64,000 nucleotides of DNA. Source: Thiemannella venezuelensis (GTDB taxonomy: Bacteria > Actinomycetota > Actinomycetes > Streptosporangiales > Streptosporangiaceae). Below are positions 36,643 to 44,065 of this stretch, piece after piece; the stretch's first letter is position 1; every line of letters starts with the position of its first letter. The notes below the pieces were generated by a model, which saw nothing but the letters and a program-made list of their open reading frames with translations, ran no database searches and was not told the origin of the DNA. The translations under genes were made by a program, and so were the position numbers. The stretch is taken from assembly GCF_014203605.1 (NCBI RefSeq), contig NZ_JACHJJ010000001.1:310001-374000 (forward strand), given 5' to 3'.

Positions 36643-37416
36643 GTGAGCGACCCATTGGCTGCCATCGCCGACCTGCCCGGAGTGCCGGAGGCGGTGGCCG
36701 ACGTGCGAAAGGCCGTGGACCGCCTCTACGGGCACCGCGTGCTGCGGCGCAAGAGCCCGGAGGTCTCGGCGAGGTCCGCCCTGCGCGGGGCCCGGGCGTC
36801 CGCCGCGCTCGACGGCGTGGACGTGCCGCTGGAGGCCATCCCCGAGGTCACCGACCCCGTGGTCCAGGGCGCGCTGCGCGTCTCCGCCGAACTGGGGCGG
36901 CTGGGGCCGACCTGGCGTACGGCGCCGCGCCAGGTGCTGGCCCGGCTGCACACGCTGGCCGCCGCCGGCCTGACCGAGGACCTCGGCCGCCCGCGGGCCT
37001 CCGCGGAGGCGCCCGATCCCCTCGGGCTGGGCCCCGCGCCCGGGCCCGAGGCGACCGTGGCCCGGGTGGACGGACTGGTCGGCCTGGTCACGGGGGCGTC
37101 CAGGGCGCCCGCGCTCGTGCTGGCCGCCGTCGTGCACGCCGAACTGGCCGTGCTGCGCCCCTTCGGCTCGGCGGACGGGGTCGTCGCGCGGGCGGCGGAG
37201 CGGCTGACGCTGGTGGAGTTCGGGCTGGACCCGAAGTCGCTGTCCGCGGTGGAGCTGGGGCACCTGGAGCTCGGGCCGGCCTACGGGGAGAGCCTGCGCG
37301 CCTATCTGACCGGCACCGCCGACGGGGTCGCGACCTGGGTGCGGCACTGCGCCTCGGCGGTCGTCCTCGGGGTGCGGGAGGCCACGGCGATCTGCGAGGC
37401 CATGCAGCGCGGCTGA
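36643..37416 (+). CDS. Degenerate Fic-fold protein (Rv3662c-like)
   Basis: A 257-residue protein. The region ARSALRGARASAALDGVDV resembles the inhibitory-helix and SSxIEG segment that precedes Fic domains, and HAELAVLRPFGSADGVVAR aligns with the Fic motif HPFxDGNGRxxR. The catalytic His is replaced (LRPF for IHPF) and GNGR is altered to GVVAR, so AMP transfer is unlikely. Its place between acs and ssd matches Rv3662c and the Streptomyces equivalent, by recall. A conserved but catalytically inert Fic scaffold is the best reading. Confidence 0.75.
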   Translation: MSDPLAAIADLPGVPEAVADVRKAVDRLYGHRVLRRKSPEVSARSALRGARASAALDGVDVPLEAIPEVTDPVVQGALRVSAELGRLGPTWRTAPRQVLARLHTLAAAGLTEDLGRPRASAEAPDPLGLGPAPGPEATVARVDGLVGLVTGASRAPALVLAAVVHAELAVLRPFGSADGVVARAAERLTLVEFGLDPKSLSAVELGHLELGPAYGESLRAYLTGTADGVATWVRHCASAVVLGVREATAICEAMQRG

Positions 37417-37545
37417 GGTGTGCGGTGCGGCCGGAGCGATCTGCGAGGCCGGGGTGTGCGGCGCGGCGTGCGGGTGGCCGGTGGGCGCGTCCGGTGGGAG
37501 CTCGGCCGGCGGAGGAATTACGGACAGCCCGCGGGCACAAAGCGG

Positions 37546-37571
37546 ACGGCGCCCCAACGAGGGGGCGCCGT
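37546..37571. terminator. Hairpin terminator
   Basis: A perfect 10-bp stem ACGGCGCCCC/GGGGCGCCGT with loop AACGAG. It can end the Fic-like transcript on the plus strand and the candidate small RNA on the minus strand. Confidence 0.75.
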
Positions 37572-37701
37572 CACCGGCACGTCTCATCGGGTTACCAAGC
37601 GTGCACCTGTATTCGTCGGACGGGACAAGCCCGTTTCGACGCGCCTCCCGCGGCTGGTCGCGCGTGGGTGCCCGATGGCCGTGCCCGGACACTTGGTCCG
37701 T
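37546..37701 (-). ncRNA. Candidate Ms1/scr3559-type 6S-like RNA
   Basis: Read on the minus strand, TTCCCA, a 17-base spacer and TACAAA (37713-37708) predict a start near 37701, and the hairpin at 37571-37546 ends the transcript, giving about 156 bases. The RNA folds into a rod: GGCACG-GC-CATCGGG (37685-37671) pairs with CCCGATG-AGA-CGTGCC (37591-37576), enclosing a large loop with a small ACGGG/CCCGT hairpin; CGGAC/GTCCG forms a 5' hairpin. It lies convergent to the Fic-like gene and beside ssd, the position I recall for Ms1 in mycobacteria and scr3559 in Streptomyces. Boundaries and identity are inferred. Confidence 0.5.
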
Positions 37702-38292
37702 GCCACCTTTGTACGTCGGATCCGGGCTGATGGGAACCCCTGGGAGCAAGACCTTTACGGATTGCGGGACATCCGGCGGCGAGCCGCCCCGGACGCCGCA
37801 CGGCCGTACGGTCCCCGCCCGCGGGCCGATCCGGCGTCCCGGCATGATCACAGCCTGTGATCGGCAGTCCGCCGGTCCGGGCGGCGCCCGGACCGGCGGG
37901 CCGGACGGTACGGGCCTGCGGTCCGCTCGGTGGCCAGATTGTTATTTGAAAAAAACCAGCGGAAACCAGAGATTACTCCTCGACGAAATCCATACGATGG
38001 GGCAGCATACGGTTGTATCTCCAGAAACCGGGGCATTGTGTGCGGACTGCTCTACTGGTCTCTTGCCACACCCGGTCCATCTGTTGAAAGCTTTCTTCTG
38101 AAACGGGACCGGCTCTACCCCCCCGGAGCCGGACCGGTCGGCGGCCCCCGCTCTCCCCCCCAGCGGGGGTCGCCGTTCACTTCTCCACAGGCGGGCCGGT
38201 CGCCGGCCGTTCGTCCACAGAACGCCGCTCAGGGCCGTGACGGGACCGGCTCCTCCCGGAAGGTGGGTCTCCCACGCTTCAGGGAGGCACCC
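37702..38292. other. Intergenic region upstream of ssd
   Basis: No convincing gene. It holds the proposed small-RNA promoter at its left end, an AT-richer stretch at about 37930-38060 that probably carries the tad operon promoter (for example TTGAAA at 37951 onward), and two TCCACAG motifs at 38181-38190 and 38211-38220 shortly before the ssd start. Confidence 0.5.
38181..38220 (+). promoter_or_regulatory. Two TCCACAG (DnaA-box-like) motifs before ssd
   Basis: TTCTCCACAG and TTCGTCCACAG lie 30 bp apart, about 75-110 bases upstream of the ssd start. The core resembles the actinobacterial DnaA box TTGTCCACA with one mismatch. A similar cluster precedes the pilin gene at 42351-42411. Confidence 0.4.
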
Positions 38293-39486
38293 TTGGACCG
38301 CCCTCTGGTCATCACCGAAGACCACGATCTGCTCGACGACCTGCTCCGTGTCGCCGCCGCCGCCGGAGCGGAGCTCGACGTGGCCCACACACCCGCGCAC
38401 GCCCGGCCCTACTGGACCCGCGCTCCGATGGTCGTCGTCGGCAGCGACCTGGCGGACGCCCTGGCGGCGACCGGTCCGCCGCCCCGCCACCGGGTCGTCC
38501 TGGTCACGCGCACGCCGGGAGACCCCGACACCTGGCGCCGGTGCGTCGCGGTCGGAGCCCAGGCGGTCCTGGAGCTGCCCTCCGCCGAGCGGCAGCTGGT
38601 CGACGAGTTCGCCGACGCGGTGGAGCCCGCGTCACGGGCCGGTCTCGTCGTCTGCGTCGCCGGTGGGCGGGGCGGAGCCGGAGCCAGCGTCCTGGCCGCC
38701 TCGCTCGCGCTGACCGCATCCCGCACGCATCTGCGCACCCTCCTCGTCGACGCCGATCCCCTCGGCGGCGGCCTCGACCTCCTGCTGGGCCAGGAGGAGG
38801 CGGCGGGCGCCCGCTGGTCCGACCTGGTCGCCCGGGAGGGCAGGGTCAGTTTCACCGCGCTCCGGGCGGCCCTGCCCAGGGTCTCCGAGCTGACCATGCT
38901 CTCCTTCCACCGGGGCGAGGCCCAGGACATCCCGGCCGAGGCGATGCGCTCGGTCCTCGACGCGGGCCAGCGGGGCTTCGACCTCGTGGTCGCGGATCTG
39001 CCCCGCCGGCCCGATCCCGCCGCGGTGGAGGCGCTGAGCCGGGCCGCCGTCACCCTCCTGGTGGTCACCGCCGACGTGCGCGGGGTGCTCGCCGCGGCCC
39101 AGGTGCTCAGCGGACTGCGGGAGCACACCGCCGAGGTCCGGGCGGCCGTCCGCGCGGGTGTCCTGGACGACGAGGTGGTCACCGCCTCCCTCGGAGTCCG
39201 GTGCGCCGGAGGCATCCCGGACCAGCCACGGCTCGCCTCCGCTCTGAACCGCGGCGACATCCCCCCGATCGGCCGCCGGACCCCGCTCGGCCGGTTCTGC
39301 GGGGCGTTCCTGCACTCCCTGCTCGAATCCGGGCCCTTCCCGGCGGGAACCGCCCGCCTCCCCGCACGGGCCGGGCAGCCCCCACGCGGCACCGGGCCCT
39401 CTCCGCTCGGGCCCGAGCCCTCTCCGCCCGGCACCGGGTCCTCCCCGTCCGCAGCGGGACGGCCCCTGCCCGGGGCGAGGAGATGA
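38293..39486 (+). CDS. ssd: Septum-site-determining protein (Ssd/CpaE-like ATPase)
   Basis: A 397-residue MinD/ParA-superfamily protein. The N-terminal receiver-like half (1-110) lacks phosphorylation residues. The ATPase half has the P-loop-like VAGGRGGAGASVLAASLA, in which the usual Lys-Thr is replaced by A-S, then LLVDADPLGGGLDLLLG and DLVVADLPRR. The C-terminal 60 residues are Pro/Gly/Ser-rich. A TTG start at 38293 is chosen because GGGAGG lies five bases upstream. In Mycobacterium, ssd (Rv3660c) heads the tad-like cluster and affects division; in tad systems CpaE localises the assembly machine. Confidence 0.88.
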   Translation: MDRPLVITEDHDLLDDLLRVAAAAGAELDVAHTPAHARPYWTRAPMVVVGSDLADALAATGPPPRHRVVLVTRTPGDPDTWRRCVAVGAQAVLELPSAERQLVDEFADAVEPASRAGLVVCVAGGRGGAGASVLAASLALTASRTHLRTLLVDADPLGGGLDLLLGQEEAAGARWSDLVAREGRVSFTALRAALPRVSELTMLSFHRGEAQDIPAEAMRSVLDAGQRGFDLVVADLPRRPDPAAVEALSRAAVTLLVVTADVRGVLAAAQVLSGLREHTAEVRAAVRAGVLDDEVVTASLGVRCAGGIPDQPRLASALNRGDIPPIGRRTPLGRFCGAFLHSLLESGPFPAGTARLPARAGQPPRGTGPSPLGPEPSPPGTGSSPSAAGRPLPGARR

Positions 39487-40673
39487 GCCGGCCCGCGCCC
39501 GGCGGCGCGGTCTCCCCCGACCTGGTCGAAGCGGTCCGGGTAAGGCTGGCCCGGACCGGCGTCGAGCCCAGCGCCGCGCATGTCGCCGTCGCGCTCCGGG
39601 CCGAGCGGGCGGTGCTGGGCGACGCGGAGGTCCTGGCGGTGGCCCGCGCCCTGTGCGCCGACCTGATCGGCGCGGGTCCGCTGGAGCCGCTCCTGGCGGA
39701 GGCCGAGATCACCGACGTGCTGGTGAACGGCCCGCGCGAGGTGTGGATCGACGACGGGCGGGGCCTGCGCCGGACCTCGGTCACCTTCCCCGACGAGGAC
39801 GCCGTCCGGCGGCTCGCCCAGCGGCTGGCCGCGGCGGCGGGCAGGCGCCTCGACGAGGCCAGCCCCTACGTGGACGCCCGGCTCGCCGGCGGTGTCCGGC
39901 TGCACGCCGTGCTGCCCCCGCTCGCGCCCTGCGGCACCTGCCTGTCCCTGCGGCTCCCGCCGCGCCGCACGTTCGCCCTTCCCGAGCTGGTCGAGGCGGG
40001 CGCGATCAGAGCCGACACGGTTCCGGTCCTCGCCGCGGTGGTCGAGTCGAGACTCTCCTTCCTCGTGTCGGGCGGCACCGGCACCGGGAAGACGACGCTC
40101 CTGTCGAGCCTGCTCTCTCTGGCCGGCCCCGGCGAGCGCATCCTTCTCGTGGAGGACTCCGCCGAACTGCGGCCCCTGCACCCCCACGTGGTGCGCCTGG
40201 AGTCCCGCCCGGCCAACCTGGAGGGCGCCGGGGCGGTGGGCCTGCGCGACCTCGTCCGCCAGGCGCTGCGCATGCGCCCGGACCGCCTCGTCGTCGGGGA
40301 GGTGAGGGGCGCCGAGGTCGTCGACCTGCTGGCCGCTCTCAACACCGGGCACGAGGGCGGTTGCGGCACCCTCCACGCCAACGCGGCGGCCGATGTGCCA
40401 CCTCGGCTGGAGGCGCTGGCCTGTGCCGCGGGGCTCAGCAGGGACGCGGTCCACAGCCAGATCGCCGCGGCGCTGGACGCCGTCGTCCACCTCACCCGGG
40501 ACCACGCCGGCGGCCGTCGCAGGGTCGCCGAGATCTGCATGATGGTCCGCCGCCCCTCGGGCCTGGTCGAGGCCGAGCCGGCGCTCACCTTCTCCCCGGA
40601 CGGCTCCGCCACCCCCGGTCCAGGCCTGGCCGCCCTCGCCGCCCGGGCTCCCGGCATCTCCGTGCGGTCATGA
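39483..40673 (+). CDS. tadA: Tad secretion ATPase TadA/CpaF
   Basis: A 396-residue type II/IV secretion traffic ATPase powering Flp-type pilus assembly. It has the N-terminal domain with LVNGPREVWIDDG, Walker A SGGTGTGKTTLLSS, the Asp box VEDSAELRPLHPH, Walker B LVVGEVRGAEVVDLL and the His box AALNTGHEGGCGTLHAN. The start overlaps the ssd stop (ATGA), with GAGGAG directly before it. Cytoplasmic, partner of the TadB and TadC membrane proteins that follow. Confidence 0.95.
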   Translation: MSRPAPGGAVSPDLVEAVRVRLARTGVEPSAAHVAVALRAERAVLGDAEVLAVARALCADLIGAGPLEPLLAEAEITDVLVNGPREVWIDDGRGLRRTSVTFPDEDAVRRLAQRLAAAAGRRLDEASPYVDARLAGGVRLHAVLPPLAPCGTCLSLRLPPRRTFALPELVEAGAIRADTVPVLAAVVESRLSFLVSGGTGTGKTTLLSSLLSLAGPGERILLVEDSAELRPLHPHVVRLESRPANLEGAGAVGLRDLVRQALRMRPDRLVVGEVRGAEVVDLLAALNTGHEGGCGTLHANAAADVPPRLEALACAAGLSRDAVHSQIAAALDAVVHLTRDHAGGRRRVAEICMMVRRPSGLVEAEPALTFSPDGSATPGPGLAALAARAPGISVRS

Positions 40674-41374
40674 CCGCGGCGGCCGTGGTCCTCACCCTGC
40701 TGGCGGTCTGGCTGTGGACGGGACCCGATCCGGGAACGCTCCGGCTCGCACGCCTGCTGCGGCGCGACCGTGCGGACCCCCGCCCTCGGCGGTGGTGGCC
40801 GAGCCGGGCCTCCTGGCCGGCCGGGCGGGCGGAGGCGTGGAGAGCGGCCTCGGCGGAGCTCTGCCAGGGACTCGCCGCCGAACTGGCCGCCGGGCGCACG
40901 GCGGGCGAAGCGCTGACCCGGGCCGTGGCCGCGGCGGCCCTCCCCGATCCGGTGGCGTTCCGCTCGGTGATCGCCGCGGCGAGAGACGGAGGCGACGTTC
41001 CCGCGGCGCTGCTGGCCGCGGCTCCGGACCGGGGAGGCGAAGGGCTCCGGCGGTTGGCGGTGTGCTGGCAGGCGAGCGCGACCGCAGGAGGAGGGCTCTC
41101 GGTTCTCGTCGACAGGGTGGCCGCCTCCCTCCGCGAGGCCGAGGCCCACCGGCGGGACGTCGCGACCCAGCTCGCCGGGGCGCGTGCGACCGCCCGCCTG
41201 CTCGCCGGGCTCCCGGCGCTGGGCCTGCTGATGGCGGCGGGACTCGGCATGCGTCCCTTCGGCTTCCTGTTCGGGGGACCGGCGGGTGCGGGCTGCCTGG
41301 TGCTGGGGGCCGCGCTCGACGGCTGCGGCCTGTGGTGGACCCACCGCCTGGTCACCCGGGCCGAGCAGGCCTGA
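40670..41374 (+). CDS. Tad membrane protein TadB-like (T2SSF domain)
   Basis: A 234-residue protein. An N-terminal helix (1-16), a basic linker, a T2SSF helical domain (AELAAGRTAGEALTRAVAAA and GGLSVLVDRVAASLREAEAH) and two C-terminal membrane helices. It overlaps tadA by four bases (ATGA). It is shorter than proteobacterial TadB, as usual in actinobacterial tad loci. It forms the inner-membrane platform with the TadC-like protein. Confidence 0.88.
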   Translation: MTAAAVVLTLLAVWLWTGPDPGTLRLARLLRRDRADPRPRRWWPSRASWPAGRAEAWRAASAELCQGLAAELAAGRTAGEALTRAVAAAALPDPVAFRSVIAAARDGGDVPAALLAAAPDRGGEGLRRLAVCWQASATAGGGLSVLVDRVAASLREAEAHRRDVATQLAGARATARLLAGLPALGLLMAAGLGMRPFGFLFGGPAGAGCLVLGAALDGCGLWWTHRLVTRAEQA

Positions 41375-41545
41375 GCCCGCCCGCATCCCGCCCGGGGGCG
41401 CGGGCCGAGGCTCCTTCGCTCCGCCCGGTGCGGGGCGGAGACCTCTCGGACCCCGCTCCGGGCAGGTCCCTGGAGGGCTTCGGCGGGACCGCGTCCGGAG
41501 GCGAGTCCCCACGCCGTTCCCACGTCGCCGATCTGGAGGAGTTCG

Positions 41546-42349
41546 ATGCACGCGTTGTCGGCCGGTGCGGCGGCCGTACTGCTCACCGGGGCGGCCGTCT
41601 GGCTGTGGACGTCCTCCGGCGATCCCGTCCGCCGGCTGCGCCGGGCAGGCCCGCGCTCTCCGGCCGTTCCGGAGCCGCAGGCGGTGCGATCACGCACGGC
41701 GGGACCGGCCGCGCAGGGCGGTGCGGCGGGAGGCGCCGCCGGGAGGCGGCCGGAGCGGGGAGAGCTGGCCGTCGCGGTCGTCACGGGAGTGATGATCTTC
41801 CTTGCGGTCGGCGGTGTCGCCGGAGCCGTCGCGGGAGGGGCCGGATCCGCGGCCGTGGCCCTGATCCTCCGGAGGAGGGAGCCTCCGGCGTTGCGCCGGG
41901 AACGCGAGCGGATCACCGCGGACCTGCCGCTGGCGGCCGATCTCCTGGTGGCCTGCCTGCGTGCGGGGCAGCCGGTCACCGGGGCGCTCGACGTCACCGC
42001 CCAGGCGATCGGAGGGCCGCTCGGAGAGCGCCTCGCGTGGGTGGGCGGGCAGTTGAGGCTGGGGGCCGACCCGGAGGGCGCGTGGTCCGCTCTCGCGGGC
42101 GAGCGCGAGCTGGCCCCGCTCGCCCGGACCATGAGCCGGGCGGCGCTCAGCGGCGCTCCCGTGGCCGATGTGCTGGCCCGGTTGTCCGACGACGCCCGGC
42201 ACGCGGCCCGGGCGATGTCGGCGGCCGCCGCCCGCCGGGTCGGCATCCAGGCGGTCGCGCCTCTGGGCCTGTGCTTCCTGCCCGCGTTCGTTCTCCTGGG
42301 CATCGTCCCGGTCGTGGCGGGACTCGCCGGAGAGATCTTGATTCCGTAG
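41546..42349 (+). CDS. Tad membrane protein TadC-like (T2SSF domain)
   Basis: A 267-residue paralogue of the preceding protein. It has an N-terminal helix, a membrane pair (about 78-108), a T2SSF core (LPLAADLLVACLRAGQPV and GERELAPLARTMSRAALSG) and a C-terminal helix GLCFLPAFVLLGIVPVVAGL. GGAGGAG lies four bases before the ATG. The 171-base gap to the TadB-like gene shows no gene. Confidence 0.88.
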   Translation: MHALSAGAAAVLLTGAAVWLWTSSGDPVRRLRRAGPRSPAVPEPQAVRSRTAGPAAQGGAAGGAAGRRPERGELAVAVVTGVMIFLAVGGVAGAVAGGAGSAAVALILRRREPPALRRERERITADLPLAADLLVACLRAGQPVTGALDVTAQAIGGPLGERLAWVGGQLRLGADPEGAWSALAGERELAPLARTMSRAALSGAPVADVLARLSDDARHAARAMSAAAARRVGIQAVAPLGLCFLPAFVLLGIVPVVAGLAGEILIP

Positions 42350-42350
42350 G

Positions 42351-42411
42351 TCGTCCACAGGCTTGGCGGCTTCTCCGGAAGTCGTCCACAGAACCCTGTT
42401 CGTATCCACAG
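42351..42411 (+). promoter_or_regulatory. Three TCCACAG motifs upstream of the pilin gene
   Basis: TCGTCCACAG at 42351-42360 and 42382-42391, and CGTATCCACAG at 42401-42411, in the 138-base gap before the pilin gene. They share the core found upstream of ssd. The pilin is likely made in excess over the machine, so an internal promoter here is reasonable. Confidence 0.4.
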
Positions 42412-42487
42412 GCGCATGCGCCCGTCGGAGAGCCTGGTCCGACCGACGCCGGGCACGGGGCCCGGCCTCGATCATGAGGAGGAACCG

Positions 42488-42724
42488 ATGGCCGGATCGA
42501 GCACCGACGGTCTCCGGCGTGCGTCGTCGAGGTGGTGGCGGAGCCGCTGGACCCGGCTGACCACCGCCCAGGGCCGGGAGAGCGGCATGTCCACCGCCGA
42601 ATACGCGGTGGGCACGATCGCCGCCTGCGCGTTCGCAGCCATCCTTTTCAAGGTGGTGAACAGCCCCGAGGTGCAGGAGATGGTCAGCAGCCTCATCGAC
42701 CGGGCGCTGAACGTGGCCGGGTGA
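42488..42724 (+). CDS. Flp-type pilin precursor (DUF4244)
   Basis: A 78-residue protein with a basic leader of about 33 residues, then the type IVb prepilin site G|MSTAEYAVGT with Glu at +5 and a hydrophobic helix ending FKVV. A short acidic C-terminus follows. This is the expected major subunit of the Tad pilus. GAGGAGG precedes the ATG at 42488. No prepilin peptidase gene is visible in the window. Confidence 0.88.
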   Translation: MAGSSTDGLRRASSRWWRSRWTRLTTAQGRESGMSTAEYAVGTIAACAFAAILFKVVNSPEVQEMVSSLIDRALNVAG

Positions 42725-43188
42725 GCCAGGTGAGCCAGGTGACCCGTTCATCCGCTCCGTGCTTCTCCCGGGGGTCCGTGACCGCGGAGACCGTGGCGGT
42801 GCTGCCCGCCCTCGTCGCGGTTCTCGCCGCCGGGCTGTGGGCGGTGGCGGCGGTGGAGGCCCGGCTGGAGTGTGCCGACGCGGCCCGGGCGGGTGCTCGG
42901 GCCGCGTCCAGGGGAGAGTCGCTGGACCGCGTGCGGAGCGGCGTCCTGGCCGCCGCTCCGGCGGGGGCGCGGGCGGAGGTGGTCAGAGACGGCGAGCGGG
43001 TCCGGGTGGAGGTGTCCGTGGGGGTCAGACCCCGCTGGGGCGCCTCCCTCCCGGAGGTGGTCGTGCGCTCGACCGCCGTCTCCGTCGTCGAGCCGGGCGC
43101 GGGCCTGCCGGGCGGTCCCGGGGCCGGGCCGGGAGCGCCCGCCGCCGGCCCGGACGGCGGACGGCGGGATGACGTCGTGGAGCGGTGA
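42721..43188 (+). CDS. TadE-like pseudopilin
   Basis: A 155-residue protein. The class III signal RG|SVTAETVAVLPALVAVLAA has Glu at +5 and a single membrane helix; a beta-rich domain and a Gly/Ala/Pro tail follow. The GTG at 42721 overlaps the pilin stop (GTGA). The first codons repeat SQVSQV, giving alternative GTG starts at 42730 and 42739. TadE proteins are minor pilins of the Tad system. Confidence 0.85.
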   Translation: MSQVSQVTRSSAPCFSRGSVTAETVAVLPALVAVLAAGLWAVAAVEARLECADAARAGARAASRGESLDRVRSGVLAAAPAGARAEVVRDGERVRVEVSVGVRPRWGASLPEVVVRSTAVSVVEPGAGLPGGPGAGPGAPAAGPDGGRRDDVVER

Positions 43189-43192
43189 GGCC

Positions 43193-43564
43193 GTGCGGAG
43201 TCCGGGGGAGCGGGGGTCGGCGACGATCTGGATGGCCGGGGTCCTGGCGGTGATCTTCGCGGTGGCGGCCGCGGCGGTGTTCGCGGGCGCCGCCCGGGTG
43301 GCGCGTCACCGGGTGCAGGCCGCCGCCGACCTCAGCGCGCTGGCCGCCGCCCGGCTGGCTTTCGCCGACCCTGTGCGCGGATGCTCTGAGGCGGCTTCAC
43401 TCGCCGCGGAGAACGGGGCCAGGCTCATGGGATGCGCCGCCGGTGACGACGGCGTCGTCACCGTCCGGACGGCCTGCCGGTTCTCGCTGCCGGTGGTGGG
43501 CGAACGGGAGATCGCGGCATACGCGCGCGCCGGACCCGTCCACATCACCGGCCCCACCGGTTGA
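43193..43564 (+). CDS. TadE/TadG-like minor pilin (Rv3654c-like)
   Basis: A 123-residue protein. ERGSATIWMAGVLAVIFAV is a pilin-like leader plus helix but lacks Glu at +5. The following RVARHRVQAAADLSALAAARLA segment is typical of TadG-like Rv3654c proteins, with paired cysteines (RGC, MGC, TAC). GTG at 43193 is preferred; an in-frame ATG at 43169 would overlap the TadE gene by 20 bases. Confidence 0.82.
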   Translation: MRSPGERGSATIWMAGVLAVIFAVAAAAVFAGAARVARHRVQAAADLSALAAARLAFADPVRGCSEAASLAAENGARLMGCAAGDDGVVTVRTACRFSLPVVGEREIAAYARAGPVHITGPTG

Positions 43565-44065
43565 GGAAGGCCCGGGCCGGGGGACCTGCGACGGGTCCGG
43601 GATGCGGGATGCCCGAACCGCCCGGGGAGGCCGGAGGCGGCGGGGCCGCCCTCTCGCGGAAGGGCCATCCTCGGGCGGGGAGCCGCGCCTTTCCCGGTGC
43701 GGCGCTGCTCCCCCCATCGGGAACGCTCGGCCTGAGAGGGGCGGAGCCCTATGCCGTCGGGGCGCAGAACGGCCGTCCGGAAGCCAGGTCGCAATCGAAT
43801 CACGACTTCTTGGACGACATGTCCAAGAGATGGAGGTCTCTCATAAGGTTCCGCTTACCTTTCGCCTCCGCTTTCCCGTCCTCGGGTCCGGGAAGGCGGG
43901 GCTGCGAGTCGCCCGGCAGGACGGCCGTCCCCGGTGGCCGGGCCCGCTCGCGGCCGTGGGTTCAGGAGGTCCGGGCCGGTGGGAGCCGGTCCGGAGGACT
44001 GGCGCGTCCGGACGCCCGTACGGCGGGCGGCCGGGGGCGAGCGGCTCTCGACGAAGGGAAGCGTC
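43565..44065. other. 501-base intergenic region with an inverted repeat
   Basis: No supportable gene. The notable element is a dyad TCTTGGAC-GACAT-GTCCAAGA at 43808-43828, followed by TAAGGT at 43844-43849, so the downstream gene may have its own regulated promoter. Confidence 0.4.

Noticed and set aside
37418-38101. 227-codon plus-strand frame between the Fic-like gene and ssd
   Set aside because: Cys/Gly/Arg-rich, crosses a strong terminator hairpin, no ribosome site or domain; the region fits a structured RNA better.
38181-42411. Replication origin based on DnaA-box-like motifs
   Set aside because: Only five imperfect motifs in two distant clusters, and no dnaA, dnaN or AT-rich unwinding element.
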